Program-made: the position numbers and the translations under genes
Part shown: one piece after another, positions 33,392-44,000 of the stretch
Numbering within the stretch: the first letter of the stretch is position 1
Layout: each line of letters starts with the position of its first letter
The notes under the pieces: model-generated
What the model was told of the DNA's origin: nothing
The model's input: only the letters and a program-made list of their open reading frames with translations
The model's database searches: none
Source: Humidesulfovibrio mexicanus
GTDB lineage: Bacteria > Desulfobacterota > Desulfovibrionia > Desulfovibrionales > Desulfovibrionaceae
NCBI RefSeq assembly: GCF_900188225.1
Contig: NZ_FZOC01000005.1
Coordinates: 124,001 to 188,000 of the forward strand
Length of the DNA stretch: 64,000 nt
Direction of reading: 5' to 3'

Positions 33392-33625
33392 TTCTACGGA
33401 TTGGCGTAGTACGTATTTTTGTGCGTCCTGCGCGTATCGCATGTTCCATTTCCTCAAGCGCTGGGATACCCTGCCGATATACAACAATATGCCGGTGAAC
33501 TGTTCCGGCGTGGACGTGTTGGCGCGTGGTGCGCAAGATCGTGAACCCCCTCCCCCGGCGGGGCTTGGCGTTTCCGCCGGGCGTTCCAAGCGGGCGTTAT
33601 CGCCCCTTCCCACCAGGAGGCCCTG

Positions 33626-35650
33626 ATGCGCTTGACCCTGCTCCAGAAGATCACCGGATTGGTGTTTCTCGCCGTGGTGCTTGTGGGCGGTGGCAACTAC
33701 GCCGCCAACCGCTACTTTCTCTCCAATACCCTGGACGAGCAGAACGTGAAGGAGGTGGGCGCCCGCGCCGACCTTGTGAGCGACCAGTTCGAGGGCCTCA
33801 AAAAGAACCTTACGGCCAACGGCTTCCTCATGGCGAGCAATCCTGAAGTGGCCCGGCGCATGGCCGAGGCCGACACCGCCTGGCTGCAGAACTACGCCAA
33901 GCAGGTCATGGCCGAAACCGGACTAGAATCCATCACCATCTCTGACCGTGAAGGGAAGTGCATCGCCCGCGGCCATTCCGACAAGGTGGGCGACAGCGTC
34001 GCCAAGCAAGTCAACGTTCAGAAGGCCCTCAAAGGAGAGGTCACGGTGGGCGTGGAGCAGGGCACCATCGTCAAGTTCTCCCTGCGCGCGGGCTACCCCG
34101 TCAAGCGGGGCGACGAGATCGTGGGCGTCATCACTCCCGGCTTCACCCTCTCAAGCGACCGCTTCGTGGATCAGATCAAGAAGAACCTGGGGCTGGAGTG
34201 CACCCTGTTCCAGGCCGACACCCGCATCTCCACCACCATCATGAAGGACGGCAAGCGCGCCATCGGCACCAAGATGGACAACCCCGCCGTGCTGGAGGCC
34301 GTGATCCAGAAAGGCCAGCGCTTCCTTGGGCACAACGTCATCCTGGGCCTGGCCTACAACACCGCCTATTGGCCCATTGTGGACGTGAACGGCAAGAACG
34401 CGGGCATGTTCTTCATCGGCCAGCCCCGCTCCTTCATCGAACACGTGCTGGCCCAGACGCATCTCTCAAGCCTTGGGTCCACCATCCTTGTGGGCGTCAT
34501 CATGCTCGTGGCGGGCTTCCTCTTTTCCCGCGCGCTGGTGCGGCCCATTCTGGCCGCCATCGACTACGCCCGCAAGGCCGCCGCCGGGGACCTGAACGCG
34601 GAGCTTGTGGTGCACTCAAACGACGAGACGCACACCCTGGCCGAGGCCTTGCAGACCATGACCGCAAACCTCAAGGCCAAGATCCAGGAGGCTGAGGCCA
34701 GCACCAGGGCGGCCGACGCCAAGGCCAGGGAGGCGGAACTCGCCACGCGCGACGCCCTTGAAGCCAAAAGCCTGGCCGAAAGCGCAAAGCGCGAAGGAAT
34801 GCTCCACGCTGCGGGCAAACTGGAGGAGATCGTGGAGCGCATCACCTCCAGCTCCGAGGAACTCTCCGCCCAGGTGGAGCTTATGAGCCGGGGCATGGAT
34901 TTGCAGCGCGACCGCGTGGCCGACACGGCTTCGGCCATGGAGCAGATGAACGCCTCGGTCATCTCCGTGGCCCGCCAGGCGGGCGAGGTGGCCGCCTCCG
35001 CCGATACGGCCAAGGTCAAGGCCGCCGGCGGCTCCGACGTGGTGCGGCGTTCCCAGCAGGCCATCGGCAATGTGGAGGCCATCGCCGTGCAGCTTAAGCA
35101 GAACATGGAGCAGTTGGGCACGCAGGCCCAGGCCATTGGCCAGGTCATGAACGTCATCAACGACATCGCCGACCAGACCAACCTGCTGGCGCTGAACGCC
35201 GCCATAGAGGCCGCGCGCGCGGGCGACGCGGGCCGGGGCTTCGCCGTGGTGGCCGACGAGGTGCGCAAGCTGGCCGAAAAGACCATGGGCGCCACCAAGG
35301 AAGTTGGCGACAACATCCGCGCCATCCAGGAGTCCAGCCGCAAGAACATCACCAGCATGGACTCCGTGGCCCAGGCCATAGGCGAAGCCACCAGCCATTC
35401 CAGCGAATCCGCTCAGGCCCTGGAGGAGATCGTCGTCATCTCCCGCAGCAACGCCCAGCAGGTGCAGGGCATCGCCGGAGCGGCAGAGGAACAGTCCGGC
35501 GTAAGCGACAAGATCAGCCGCGCCATAGACGAGGTGAACCGCGTGGCCGCGGAAACCGCCGAAGGCATGAACCAGTCCGTGGCCGCCATCAGCGAACTGG
35601 CGCGCATGTCCGGGGATCTGCGCACCCTCATCGGCGAACTGAAGCAATAG
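33626..35650 (+). CDS. Methyl-accepting chemotaxis protein with a periplasmic Cache domain
   Basis: The 674-residue chemoreceptor has a first membrane helix (~10-28) and a ~260-residue periplasmic Cache-type sensor. The sensor shows [22 protein letters not shown] and later [20 protein letters not shown] second helix (~290-310), HAMP (~312-365) and the cytoplasmic signalling coiled coil follow. Its tip carries the strictly conserved [20 protein letters not shown] (about residues 512-531). There is no C-terminal CheR/CheB pentapeptide; the protein ends LIGELKQ. The ligand is unknown; Cache domains of this type often bind small organic acids or amino acids. An AGGAGG site precedes the ATG. Confidence 0.93.
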   Translation: MRLTLLQKITGLVFLAVVLVGGGNYAANRYFLSNTLDEQNVKEVGARADLVSDQFEGLKKNLTANGFLMASNPEVARRMAEADTAWLQNYAKQVMAETGLESITISDREGKCIARGHSDKVGDSVAKQVNVQKALKGEVTVGVEQGTIVKFSLRAGYPVKRGDEIVGVITPGFTLSSDRFVDQIKKNLGLECTLFQADTRISTTIMKDGKRAIGTKMDNPAVLEAVIQKGQRFLGHNVILGLAYNTAYWPIVDVNGKNAGMFFIGQPRSFIEHVLAQTHLSSLGSTILVGVIMLVAGFLFSRALVRPILAAIDYARKAAAGDLNAELVVHSNDETHTLAEALQTMTANLKAKIQEAEASTRAADAKAREAELATRDALEAKSLAESAKREGMLHAAGKLEEIVERITSSSEELSAQVELMSRGMDLQRDRVADTASAMEQMNASVISVARQAGEVAASADTAKVKAAGGSDVVRRSQQAIGNVEAIAVQLKQNMEQLGTQAQAIGQVMNVINDIADQTNLLALNAAIEAARAGDAGRGFAVVADEVRKLAEKTMGATKEVGDNIRAIQESSRKNITSMDSVAQAIGEATSHSSESAQALEEIVVISRSNAQQVQGIAGAAEEQSGVSDKISRAIDEVNRVAAETAEGMNQSVAAISELARMSGDLRTLIGELKQ

Positions 35651-35663
35651 CGGGAACGGAGCC

Positions 35664-35711
35664 AGGGGCGCCCGCCCCTTGGACCCGCCGGGGGGCTCAA
35701 GCGCCCCCCGG
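35664..35711. repeat. GC-rich palindromic element after the chemoreceptor gene
   Basis: Two hairpins occur in the 191-bp convergent gap. CCAGGGGC...GCCCCTTGG (about 35662-35682) is close in sequence to the element at 15409-15433. It is followed by a perfect 9-bp stem CCGGGGGGC (35688-35696) with GCCCCCCGG (35703-35711). There is no T-tract. This may serve as transcription end for both sides, but the similarity to the metK-nrfH element suggests a repeat family. Confidence 0.5.
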
Positions 35712-35841
35712 AGCCCCCGCGCATGGTGGCGAGTGGCCGTACCCGTGGCAAGGGCCACGGCGCAGGCGTCCATGGCCAGGGTGAGGGCTCGTTGTTGTTC
35801 ATAGTGTTTCTTGCCGCAGGTGTTGCGGAGCGTCGTATTTT

Positions 35842-36666
35842 CTAAGCTTTTGTTTCAGCTGGCCGCGCTGTGGTCCGGCCGGGCAACGTGTCGGACGTTG
35901 CCGCGCACATGGCGTGGGTCCGATCCTTGATAGCCGCGAGGACTCCCTCGCGGTTCTGGTCGATGAAGAAGTGGCCACCATGGAACAAACGCACGCGGCA
36001 CCCGGCGGAGGTCCAATCCGCCCAGCGCTCCATGGCCCAGGGCGGGGAGTCCTCGTCCTGCACGCCGCCGAACACCTCGATGGGCGCGTCCAGGGGCTCC
36101 GGTTCCGGCGGAGCGAACGTCTCCAGCAGCCGGAAATCTGCGCGTACGATGGGAAGGAAGAAGCGTGTGAAGATCGGGTCGGTGAGCACCTCTTCGGGGG
36201 TGCCGCCAAGACGCCGGATTTCTTCGATCAAGGCCTGGTCGTCTAGGGTGTGGCAGGTTCGGCCGCCGTGTGGCAGGTGGATGGGGAAGCGCCCCGAGGC
36301 GAAGAACAGCCGGGGCGGAGGGGCGCCCCGCCGGGTGAGTTCCCGCAGGACCAAGGTGGCCACCGAACTGCCGAGGCTGTGCCCGAAAAAAAGATAGGGT
36401 TCGCTGGTGAAGGGGAGCAGGGCCTGGGCTAGTTCCACCACCAGGGCGGCCATGTCTGAGGCCAGGGGTTCGCCGTGGCGCGAGGCGCGGCCGGGCAGCT
36501 CAACGGGGCAGATGCGGACGCTGGCCGCAAGCCCCGGTTGCCACTGCCGGTAGTATTCGGAGCTGCTCCCGGCGAAGGGGAAGCAGAACATTCGCGGGGT
36601 CCGGATCGGCTCTGCGGGCATGTGCGGCAGGCAGGGCGGGGCGGTGTGGTGGTCCATGGGGGTCAT
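35842..36666 (-). CDS. Type II thioesterase of the NRPS/PKS cluster
   Basis: The 274-residue alpha/beta hydrolase begins its fold at RMFCFPFAGSSSEYY, typical of stand-alone editing thioesterases. The nucleophile serine is in FFGHSLGS (~residue 96), an Asp follows near FGGVQDEDSP, and the catalytic His is in FHGGHFF (~residue 236). Such enzymes strip wrong acyl groups from carrier-protein arms. It is the last gene of the operon, and its ATG overlaps the stop of the terminal NRPS gene. Because that NRPS ends in a reductase, this protein is unlikely to release the product. Confidence 0.9.
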   Translation of the reverse strand: MTPMDHHTAPPCLPHMPAEPIRTPRMFCFPFAGSSSEYYRQWQPGLAASVRICPVELPGRASRHGEPLASDMAALVVELAQALLPFTSEPYLFFGHSLGSSVATLVLRELTRRGAPPPRLFFASGRFPIHLPHGGRTCHTLDDQALIEEIRRLGGTPEEVLTDPIFTRFFLPIVRADFRLLETFAPPEPEPLDAPIEVFGGVQDEDSPPWAMERWADWTSAGCRVRLFHGGHFFIDQNREGVLAAIKDRTHAMCAATSDTLPGRTTARPAETKA

Positions 36667-39600
36667 GCTGCGCCCTGCTGGGTGCGGTTTCCCGGTTCAG
36701 GCAGCCAGCCCTGTTGAATCATGCGGGCCAGATACCTCTGGAAGAGTTCGTCGGAGATCGGCGCGATGGAGCAGCCCGCCCGCTCCAGCGCTGCGGTGGT
36801 CTGGGCGCAGTCTAGGGCCAGCGAGGTATTGGCGTCGTATCCGTCGTCGTTGATCATGGACAGAAGGATGCGCAGGTTGTCGTCCGCCGCGTCGGGCGGC
36901 AGTCGTCTAAGGCGCTCGGTCCATTGCTCCGGCGGGATCATGTCGACCGCATAGCCCGCCAGGACAAGATTTTTGTGCATGGTCTCCCAGGGCAGCTTGT
37001 CCCGGCTGTTCATGTGGAAGGCCTTGCCGTAGCAGTCCGGCTGCGAGGCCAGGGCCACCACGGCGCGCGCCGCCTGGTCAACGGGAACCATATCCACCAG
37101 CCGCCTGCTGCCAGGCATGAATCCGGTTTGCGCAAACACGCGCAAAAGCCGCCAGTATATCTCGCCCGTGTCGCAGTAGTGGCTGCGGGCGTCGCCGCCC
37201 ACCGTGGTCATGCGGTACACCGCCACCGGCAGCCCCCGCTCTCCGGCCCGGCGGACCATATGGTCCGCCACCCATCGGCTCAGGATGTAACCGGTCTGGA
37301 TGCCCTCGCAGGAGGTGAAAGGGTCGTTCTCTTTGACCGGTGCGCTTTCGTCTGTGCGGGCCACGAAGTCCACGATGGAGGTGCTGCCCACGTAGTGCAC
37401 GGGTATGCCTCCCTGGCAGGCCAGACGCAGTGCTTCGCATGTGCCCAGCACATTGGCAGGCCGCAAGGCCGCATAGCTTTGGGCCAGGTTCACGTTGAAC
37501 CCGCTGTGGACAAGGAGGTCCGTCTCCCGCGCCAAGCGCTCCCAGAGGCCGTCGCCCAGGCCGAGGCCTGGCCGGTCCAGGAATCCGGGCACGACTTCAA
37601 GCTTGGCCGCGAAGCCTTCCTGCCAGCAGCCGATTTTCGTCAGTCTTGCGCGCAACGCCTGCAAGCCTTCTTTGGCCGTGGCGCAGGGCTCCAGGCAGCG
37701 GACCGTCACGCCATCGACCTCAAGCAGCGCGGCAAGGATCCACAGGCCGATGAAGCCTGGCGCGCCTGTGGCCAGAACCAGCGCCCCGGCCTTCAGAACC
37801 ATGGCAGGCGCGCCTGTTGCCGTGGGGGTGAGTCCGTCGGCCAGCGCCACGTCCCGCCGGGCCAGGGGAATGTCATGCAGCCGGTGGCCCTCGCGTCGGC
37901 CCGAGGCCAGGAATCTGGCCATGTCTTCCAGCGCGCTGTGGGCGTATAGATCCTTGATGGCCACAGGATGCGCGTGGGTTTTGGAAAGGGCGAAGGCCAG
38001 CCGGGTGATCGACAGGGAATCCCCTCCGAGATCGAAGAAGTCGGCCTCGCGGTGGGGGACTGCACGGCCCAGGGTGGCCTCCCAAATCTTGGCCAGCTGG
38101 CGTTCGGCCTCATTTGCGAATGCTGCCGCGGGGCCGTCTTTTTGCCCGAAGGCAGGGGGCAGCGCGCGCGTGTTGATTTTTCCGGAGGGGGTCATGGGCC
38201 AGTTTCGGATCGCAACGATGGCGTGTGGACGCATGGACAGTGGGAGCCTTTCCGTCACATGACGCCTGATGTCCGCCAGTTCCTCGTCGGCCGACCCGGC
38301 GGCCGGGGTTGCGGATGGTTGCACATAGACCACGATGCGGCGGCTTCCCTCGTGTTCCGGGGTCAGCACCACGGCCTCCAGCACACGCGGATGCTCAAGC
38401 AGAGCCTCTCGGATTTCTTCAGGCTCGACGCGGACGCCGCGAATTTTGCATTGGCTGTCCTCCCGTCCCGCGAAGAACAGCCGCCCGGCCTCGTCCGTCC
38501 AGCCCCTGTCTCCGGTGGCGAACCACAGCGGCCGCTGTGGCGGGAAAAACGGCAGCAACCTTCCAGGTATGAACGCTTTGGCAGTGGCTTCCCGATCATG
38601 CCCATAACCAGAGGCCAGGCAGCTCCCGGCAACGTGGATTTGACCCTCTGTTCCGGCGGGCACGGGCAGGCGGTTTCCGTCCAGCACCGCCACATCCGTG
38701 TTGGCGATGGGCTCGCCTATGGGAACCGGGCCGGGACAGGGCTCGGTCACCTCGTGCCAGGTGGCGTCGCCCATGACTTCGGCGCAGCCGTATAGGTTGA
38801 ACAGCCGAACCTCGGGTAGGTCGCGTCTGGTTCTTTGAGCCAGGCCAGGGCTCAGAGCCTCGCCGCTGCAGGTTAAAAAACGCAGGTCCGGCAGCCTGGC
38901 CCGCAGGCCTCCTTCGATCGAATGCATGGCCCCCAGCAGGGAGGGCACCACGATGAGCCTGGTGACCCTGCGCCGCTCCAGGATGGCGACGAGCTCCTGC
39001 GGGTCGCGGGCGTCGGCCGCGTCGACAAGCACAAGGGGAACGCCCGCCAGCAGCGCCCCGAAGGTTTCCCAAAGATAATCCACGAAGGCCGGGGAGGTTT
39101 TCTGGCAGGCCCGTTCGCCTTGCCCCCAGGGAAGCTCTTCCCACATCCAGTGCAGCCGGTTGCCCAGCGCGCGGAAGGAGATGTCGATGCCCTTCTGGAA
39201 GCCGGTGGAGCCGGAGGTGTGCAGCAGGCAGGCCCGCGCTTCCGCCTCAGGGGCCGTGGAGGCGGGCAGCGGCGCACCCGTCCGGCTTTCGGCCAGGACA
39301 TCCTCCAGGAAAAGCGCGGTACGCCGTGGCCGGTCCCCGCAGGCCTCGATCACGGGAAGCCACAGGTCGCGGGTGGAAAGAACATGGTCCGGCCGGGCGC
39401 GGTGGAGCATCTCCGCAGCCTGCGCCGGGGGATAGGTCGGCGGCAGCGGGGTCCAGGCCGCGCCCAGCCGCCATACGCCAAGCATCGCGGCGATGAGCCC
39501 GGTCCCGGCGTCCAGGCGCAAGGCCACGAGCTGCCCCGGGCCGACCCCCTTGGCCGCCAGCCCCGAGGCGATGGCCAAGGCGGTATCCGCAAGCTCCCGG

Positions 39601-41066
39601 CGGGTGACGGGCGGCCCCTGCGCGGGGAGAAGCGCCGCAGCGGCGCCGTCCGCCGTGTCCAGGGCCTCCAGCATCCTCCAGGGAGCGAACTCCGGGTAGG
39701 CGGCCTGGCGGCCCAAGGCGACTCGGCCCTCTTGCGCGTGGGCGGCGAAGAAATCCAGCAGGCGGGCTTGTGGTCCTTGGGCCAGGAAAGCCATGGCGCG
39801 GCGCATGGACTCCAGCAGCTGCGCAACCGCGGACTCCGGGAACTCGCCCCTGTTGTGCAGCAGGGCCAGGCGCAGCCGATCGCCTGGATACCCAACCATT
39901 GTCAGGGGATAGCTGGTTTTCTCGAAGCCGGAGACCTCGTGGAAGGTGAAGCCCAGCCTGAGGGTGTCGCCGTCGGCTGCGGGCATGTTCTCGAACACGG
40001 CCAGGGTTTCCAGAAAGCCTTCGTCCGGCCGGGCGCATAAGGCCCGGATGTCGCCAAGGGGCAAGTGGTCGTGCTCCGAGGCCTCGGCCATGTGGTCCTG
40101 AATGGCGTTGAGCCATGCGCCGACGACGGCCGTGCCGGGGCAGTCCGCGCGCAGGGGCACGATGTTCAACAACAGGCCGAAGGTTTCCTCCACGTTTGGA
40201 ACAGCGGCCGGGCGGGAGGCCACGGTCACGCCTGTCAGAATGTCATTTTGCCCGCTGTGCAGGGCCAGGGTCAGCAACCAGGCGCCCAGGAATACAGTGT
40301 TCAAGGTCACCCCCATGGCGCTGGCTGCCCGAACCATGGCCTGGGTTTCCTCTCCGGACAGCGACAGCGTGCGCTGGGCAAAGCTGTCGGCGGTATCGGT
40401 GAAACCTTCCCGGCGCAGATCGACCATGGGCAGGCAGGGCCTCACACCTCGCAGGCGTTGCGCCCACCAACGCAGGGATTCCTCCCTGGGCTTGGCGGCC
40501 ACGTGCCGGACATAGGCCTTGAGCGAGGGAGCCGTGCCCAATCCTGCGTCTATACCTTCGGCGATGCGTCCGTAGGCGGCGGCAAATTCGCTCAGCGCGA
40601 TGCCGATGGACCAGCCGTCGGAAATGATATGTTGCAGGGTCATGGTCATGCGGAACGTGTCCCGGTCCAGGCGGTGCAGCGCGATGCGCAGTAGCGGGGC
40701 TGTGGCCAGGTCGAAGCCCAATCGGCTGTCTTGGACAAGGAAGTATTCAACCCGTCGGGTCCGCTCATTTTTATTCATCCGTGCCAAGTCCTCGTACAGG
40801 AAGGGAAGCTTCACGGCGCGGCGCACCACCTGGTGTGGGCGTTCCAGGCCCTTCCAATGAAATGACGTGCGCAAGGCCGGGTGTCTGGTGGTCACGGCCT
40901 CCCAGGCCGCGCGGCAAATAGACGGATCCATGCGGCCCCTGCCGTGAAGGCTGTATTGCTGTATGTACTGTGAGCCGTTCGGCGAGCGCTCGGCGTGATA
41001 CAGCATTCCCATTTGCAGCGGCGTGGGGGGGAAGATGTCTTCTATGACGTGTGTCGTACCGTTCAT
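36663..41066 (-). CDS. Terminal NRPS module: C-A-PCP-thioester reductase
   Basis: The 1467-residue protein contains a condensation domain (~10-430) whose active motif is QHIISDG, keeping the catalytic second His. An adenylation domain follows (~450-960, LLHTSGSTG at ~615). The carrier has Ser in FFDLGGDSLS (~1013), and a C-terminal reductase domain (~1090-1460) has the NAD(P) loop ATGAPGFIG. By analogy with GrsA positions the A-domain code reads V-D-W-I-T-S-L-G-D-K, near the VDWVISLADK signature reported for beta-alanine. The reductase should release the chain as aldehyde or alcohol. Its Tyr-x3-Lys motif reads YILSR, with Arg in place of Lys. Start and stop overlap both neighbours. Confidence 0.92.
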   Translation of the reverse strand: MNGTTHVIEDIFPPTPLQMGMLYHAERSPNGSQYIQQYSLHGRGRMDPSICRAAWEAVTTRHPALRTSFHWKGLERPHQVVRRAVKLPFLYEDLARMNKNERTRRVEYFLVQDSRLGFDLATAPLLRIALHRLDRDTFRMTMTLQHIISDGWSIGIALSEFAAAYGRIAEGIDAGLGTAPSLKAYVRHVAAKPREESLRWWAQRLRGVRPCLPMVDLRREGFTDTADSFAQRTLSLSGEETQAMVRAASAMGVTLNTVFLGAWLLTLALHSGQNDILTGVTVASRPAAVPNVEETFGLLLNIVPLRADCPGTAVVGAWLNAIQDHMAEASEHDHLPLGDIRALCARPDEGFLETLAVFENMPAADGDTLRLGFTFHEVSGFEKTSYPLTMVGYPGDRLRLALLHNRGEFPESAVAQLLESMRRAMAFLAQGPQARLLDFFAAHAQEGRVALGRQAAYPEFAPWRMLEALDTADGAAAALLPAQGPPVTRRELADTALAIASGLAAKGVGPGQLVALRLDAGTGLIAAMLGVWRLGAAWTPLPPTYPPAQAAEMLHRARPDHVLSTRDLWLPVIEACGDRPRRTALFLEDVLAESRTGAPLPASTAPEAEARACLLHTSGSTGFQKGIDISFRALGNRLHWMWEELPWGQGERACQKTSPAFVDYLWETFGALLAGVPLVLVDAADARDPQELVAILERRRVTRLIVVPSLLGAMHSIEGGLRARLPDLRFLTCSGEALSPGLAQRTRRDLPEVRLFNLYGCAEVMGDATWHEVTEPCPGPVPIGEPIANTDVAVLDGNRLPVPAGTEGQIHVAGSCLASGYGHDREATAKAFIPGRLLPFFPPQRPLWFATGDRGWTDEAGRLFFAGREDSQCKIRGVRVEPEEIREALLEHPRVLEAVVLTPEHEGSRRIVVYVQPSATPAAGSADEELADIRRHVTERLPLSMRPHAIVAIRNWPMTPSGKINTRALPPAFGQKDGPAAAFANEAERQLAKIWEATLGRAVPHREADFFDLGGDSLSITRLAFALSKTHAHPVAIKDLYAHSALEDMARFLASGRREGHRLHDIPLARRDVALADGLTPTATGAPAMVLKAGALVLATGAPGFIGLWILAALLEVDGVTVRCLEPCATAKEGLQALRARLTKIGCWQEGFAAKLEVVPGFLDRPGLGLGDGLWERLARETDLLVHSGFNVNLAQSYAALRPANVLGTCEALRLACQGGIPVHYVGSTSIVDFVARTDESAPVKENDPFTSCEGIQTGYILSRWVADHMVRRAGERGLPVAVYRMTTVGGDARSHYCDTGEIYWRLLRVFAQTGFMPGSRRLVDMVPVDQAARAVVALASQPDCYGKAFHMNSRDKLPWETMHKNLVLAGYAVDMIPPEQWTERLRRLPPDAADDNLRILLSMINDDGYDANTSLALDCAQTTAALERAGCSIAPISDELFQRYLARMIQQGWLPEPGNRTQQGAA

Positions 41067-44000
41067 TTGTCTGCTCCAGTGGCGGCGAGTATTGCCTGCA
41101 AGTCATCATCCGAAACGCCGTCGAATCTATGGTCCTCGATTGTTTCCACGCGGTCGCCTACTGCGTTGGCCCCGTCGCGCCGCATGTGCCCGTTCTGCTC
41201 CATGCATCGGCACAATGCGGCGATGGTTTTGGCCGTGAACACATCCTTTGCGGTGAAGTGTAGGCCGCGGTTTGTCCCCATGCGGACCATGCGCAGCACG
41301 TGCATGGAGTTGCCGCCCAGCTCAATGAAGTTGTCCTCTACGCCGACGGGGCGCATCAATAGCAATTCTTCCCATATTTCTGCCAGGATGCGCTCGGATT
41401 CCGTGGTTGGAGGCGCGTAGCCGTCCCGGCTGGCCCTGGACTGCTTGGGCAAGGTGGCGGCTGGGGCCGTGGACGGCGCGTTTCGCCCCGCGACGGTCGC
41501 GTCCGCCAAGGGAGCGATCCAGTGCCGCTGCCGCGCGAAGGCGTAGCCCGGCAGTGGCACGGTTCTGCCCGGCCGGATGCCGGGGCAGCCATCCCAGGCC
41601 AGCTCGCCTCCGGCAGTCCACACCTCACCGAGAATTTCCAGGGCCGATTCTGGCTCGCGTTGCCCCCGGCCACCCAAGGCGGACACGGCCACGCACTCGT
41701 CTCCGAGCTCCTGCCGGGCGAAGGAGCACAGGGTTCTGCCCGGCCCAAGCTCCACCCCCAGGCAGCGCTGGGCAAAGAGTGTGCGCAGGCATTGGGCGAA
41801 GCGTATGGTCCCGCGCAACTGGCGCAGCCAGTATTCCGGCGTGGCCATGGACGCGTCGGCCCAGGTCCCGGTGAGGTTGCTCACCACGGGCAGTTGGGGG
41901 GGGCGCATGGGCACACGTTCCAACTCGTCCCGAAAGCTGGGGAGCGCTGCGTCCATGAATGAGGAGTGGAACGCGCCGGAGGTCTTGAGCAGGGTGCCCT
42001 GCTCCCCGGCGCGGGCCAGGAATTCGGCGCAGGCTTCAAGATATTGCCGCTGCCCGGAGAGCACGCAACTGGAGGAGGTGTTGGCTGCAGCCAGCTCCAC
42101 CCTGGCACGCAGCGGTTTGGGCAGCATGTCCAATTGGCCTTCCCCGATGGACAGGGCCAGCATGGCCCCACCCGTGGCCCGACCCATGGCCGCGCCGCGC
42201 GCGACAACCAAGCGCGCCGCGTCTTCTTCGGAAAATATCCCGGCCAGGCAGGCCGCCGTGTATTCTCCAATGCTGTGGCCCAGCAGGTACGCGGGCCTGA
42301 GGCCGTTTTCCATGAGCAGCCGCGCCAGGGCGTACTCCAACGCGAAAAGCAGGGGCTGGGTTGTCTGCGTCTGCGCGATCCGCTGGGCCGCCGCCGCGTC
42401 GCCCTCCCAGCAGGCGCTCAGTACTGCCTGCAGGTCCGGACCGCCTTGGGCGCGCACCATCTCCGCCATGTTTCTGAACAGCTCGCGAAAGCGTTGGTCC
42501 GAGCGGTAAAGGCTGCCCGCCATGGCCGGATGTTGCGCGCCCTGGCCGGGAAAGAGGAACGCGGCGGGCCGCGCCTCTCCCGCTGGGACGAATCGGGCGG
42601 GATCCTGCCTCCGCGCCAGAGCGGCCTTCAGTTCCTCAAGGCTGGCCGCCACCATGGCCCTGCGGGCTGGGAGCACTGCCCGGCCGCGCAGCAGGGTGTG
42701 GGCAAGGTCCGGCATACAGGGAGGATCGCGGTCCAGGTGGGCGGCTAGGTCCGCCTGGGTGCGGAACAGGCCGTCGGCATCGCGCCCGGAGAGCAGAAAC
42801 AGCAACGGACCGTCCGGGGAGTCGGCTGTGTCGTCGTGGAGTGGAGGCCCTTGGAGCACGATGTGGACATTGGTGCCGCCCAATCCGAAGGCGCTGACCC
42901 CTCCCAGCCGCGCTGGTCCGTGTTCGGGCAGGGCGGAACAATCCGCCCGCACGGTGAAGGGCGCGATGTCCTGGCCGAAGAGAGGATTGAGCTGCTTGAA
43001 ATTGGCAGTGCCGGGAACTTGGCCGTGGCGCAGGCAGAGCACGGCTTTGATGAACCCGGCCAGCCCCGCCGTGGCATCCAGATGGCCGATGTTGCCTTTG
43101 ACCGAGCCGAGCAGGATGGAGCGTCCTTCCGGAGAAGGGGCCTGTGCGGCTTCCAGGAACGCCGTCCCAAGGGCCGCAACTTCTATGGGGTCGCCCAGGG
43201 GCGTAGCGGTGCCGTGCCCTTCCACGAAGTCCACGTCCCAGGGGGACACCCCGGAGAGCCGGAGCGCCTCGGCGATGACAGTAGCCTGCGCGTTGACCCC
43301 TGGGGCGGTGAAGCCCACCTTGTCGCCGCCATCGTTGTTTGCCGCTGTGGCCCGGACTACGGCCAGAATATGGTCGCCCTGGGCCTGGGCGTCCTCCAGC
43401 CGCCTGAGCAGAACCGCCCCGACACCGGACCCGAAGATCGTGCCCTGGCCTTGGGCATCGTAGGGGCGGCAGCGTCCGTCGGGCGAACGCATTCCCCCTT
43501 CGAGATACAGGTAGCCGAGTTGCGGCCCCAGCAGGGTGGCCGAGGCCACAAGGGCACGGTCGCATTCGCCGCCCAGCAGCGCCTGGCAGGCCATGTGCAG
43601 GGCGGTCAGGGACGAGGAACACGCGCTCTGGATCGTCATGGCCGGACCGCGCAGGTTCAGCTTGTAGGCCAGGCGTGTGGCCGCGTAATCCTTGTCGTTG
43701 CCAAGCAGCGCCTCGGTCATGTCCAGTCGGCCCGCAGTCAGGTGGCCGTACAGGTTGATAAGGAGGTAGGAGCTGAGGCCGCAACTGGCGAACACGCCAG
43801 TGGCGGTCCCCCGTGAATCTCCCGGTGCGTGCCCAGCGTGCTCGAAGGCCTTCCAGGCGTATTCGAGCAACAGGCGTTGTTGCGGATCGGTTATGGCCGC
43901 TTCGTGGGGCGAGAGGCCGAAAAAGTCTGCATCGAAGTGGTCGTGCCCCTGGATGCCACAGGCCATGGGCACGTACTGCGGATCCTCAAGCAAGGCTGCG

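Noticed and set aside
35651-35841. A small minus-strand gene of 129 codons starting near 35802
   Set aside because: It runs antisense into the chemoreceptor coding end, lacks a ribosome site and has a Pro/Arg/Ser-rich antisense composition.
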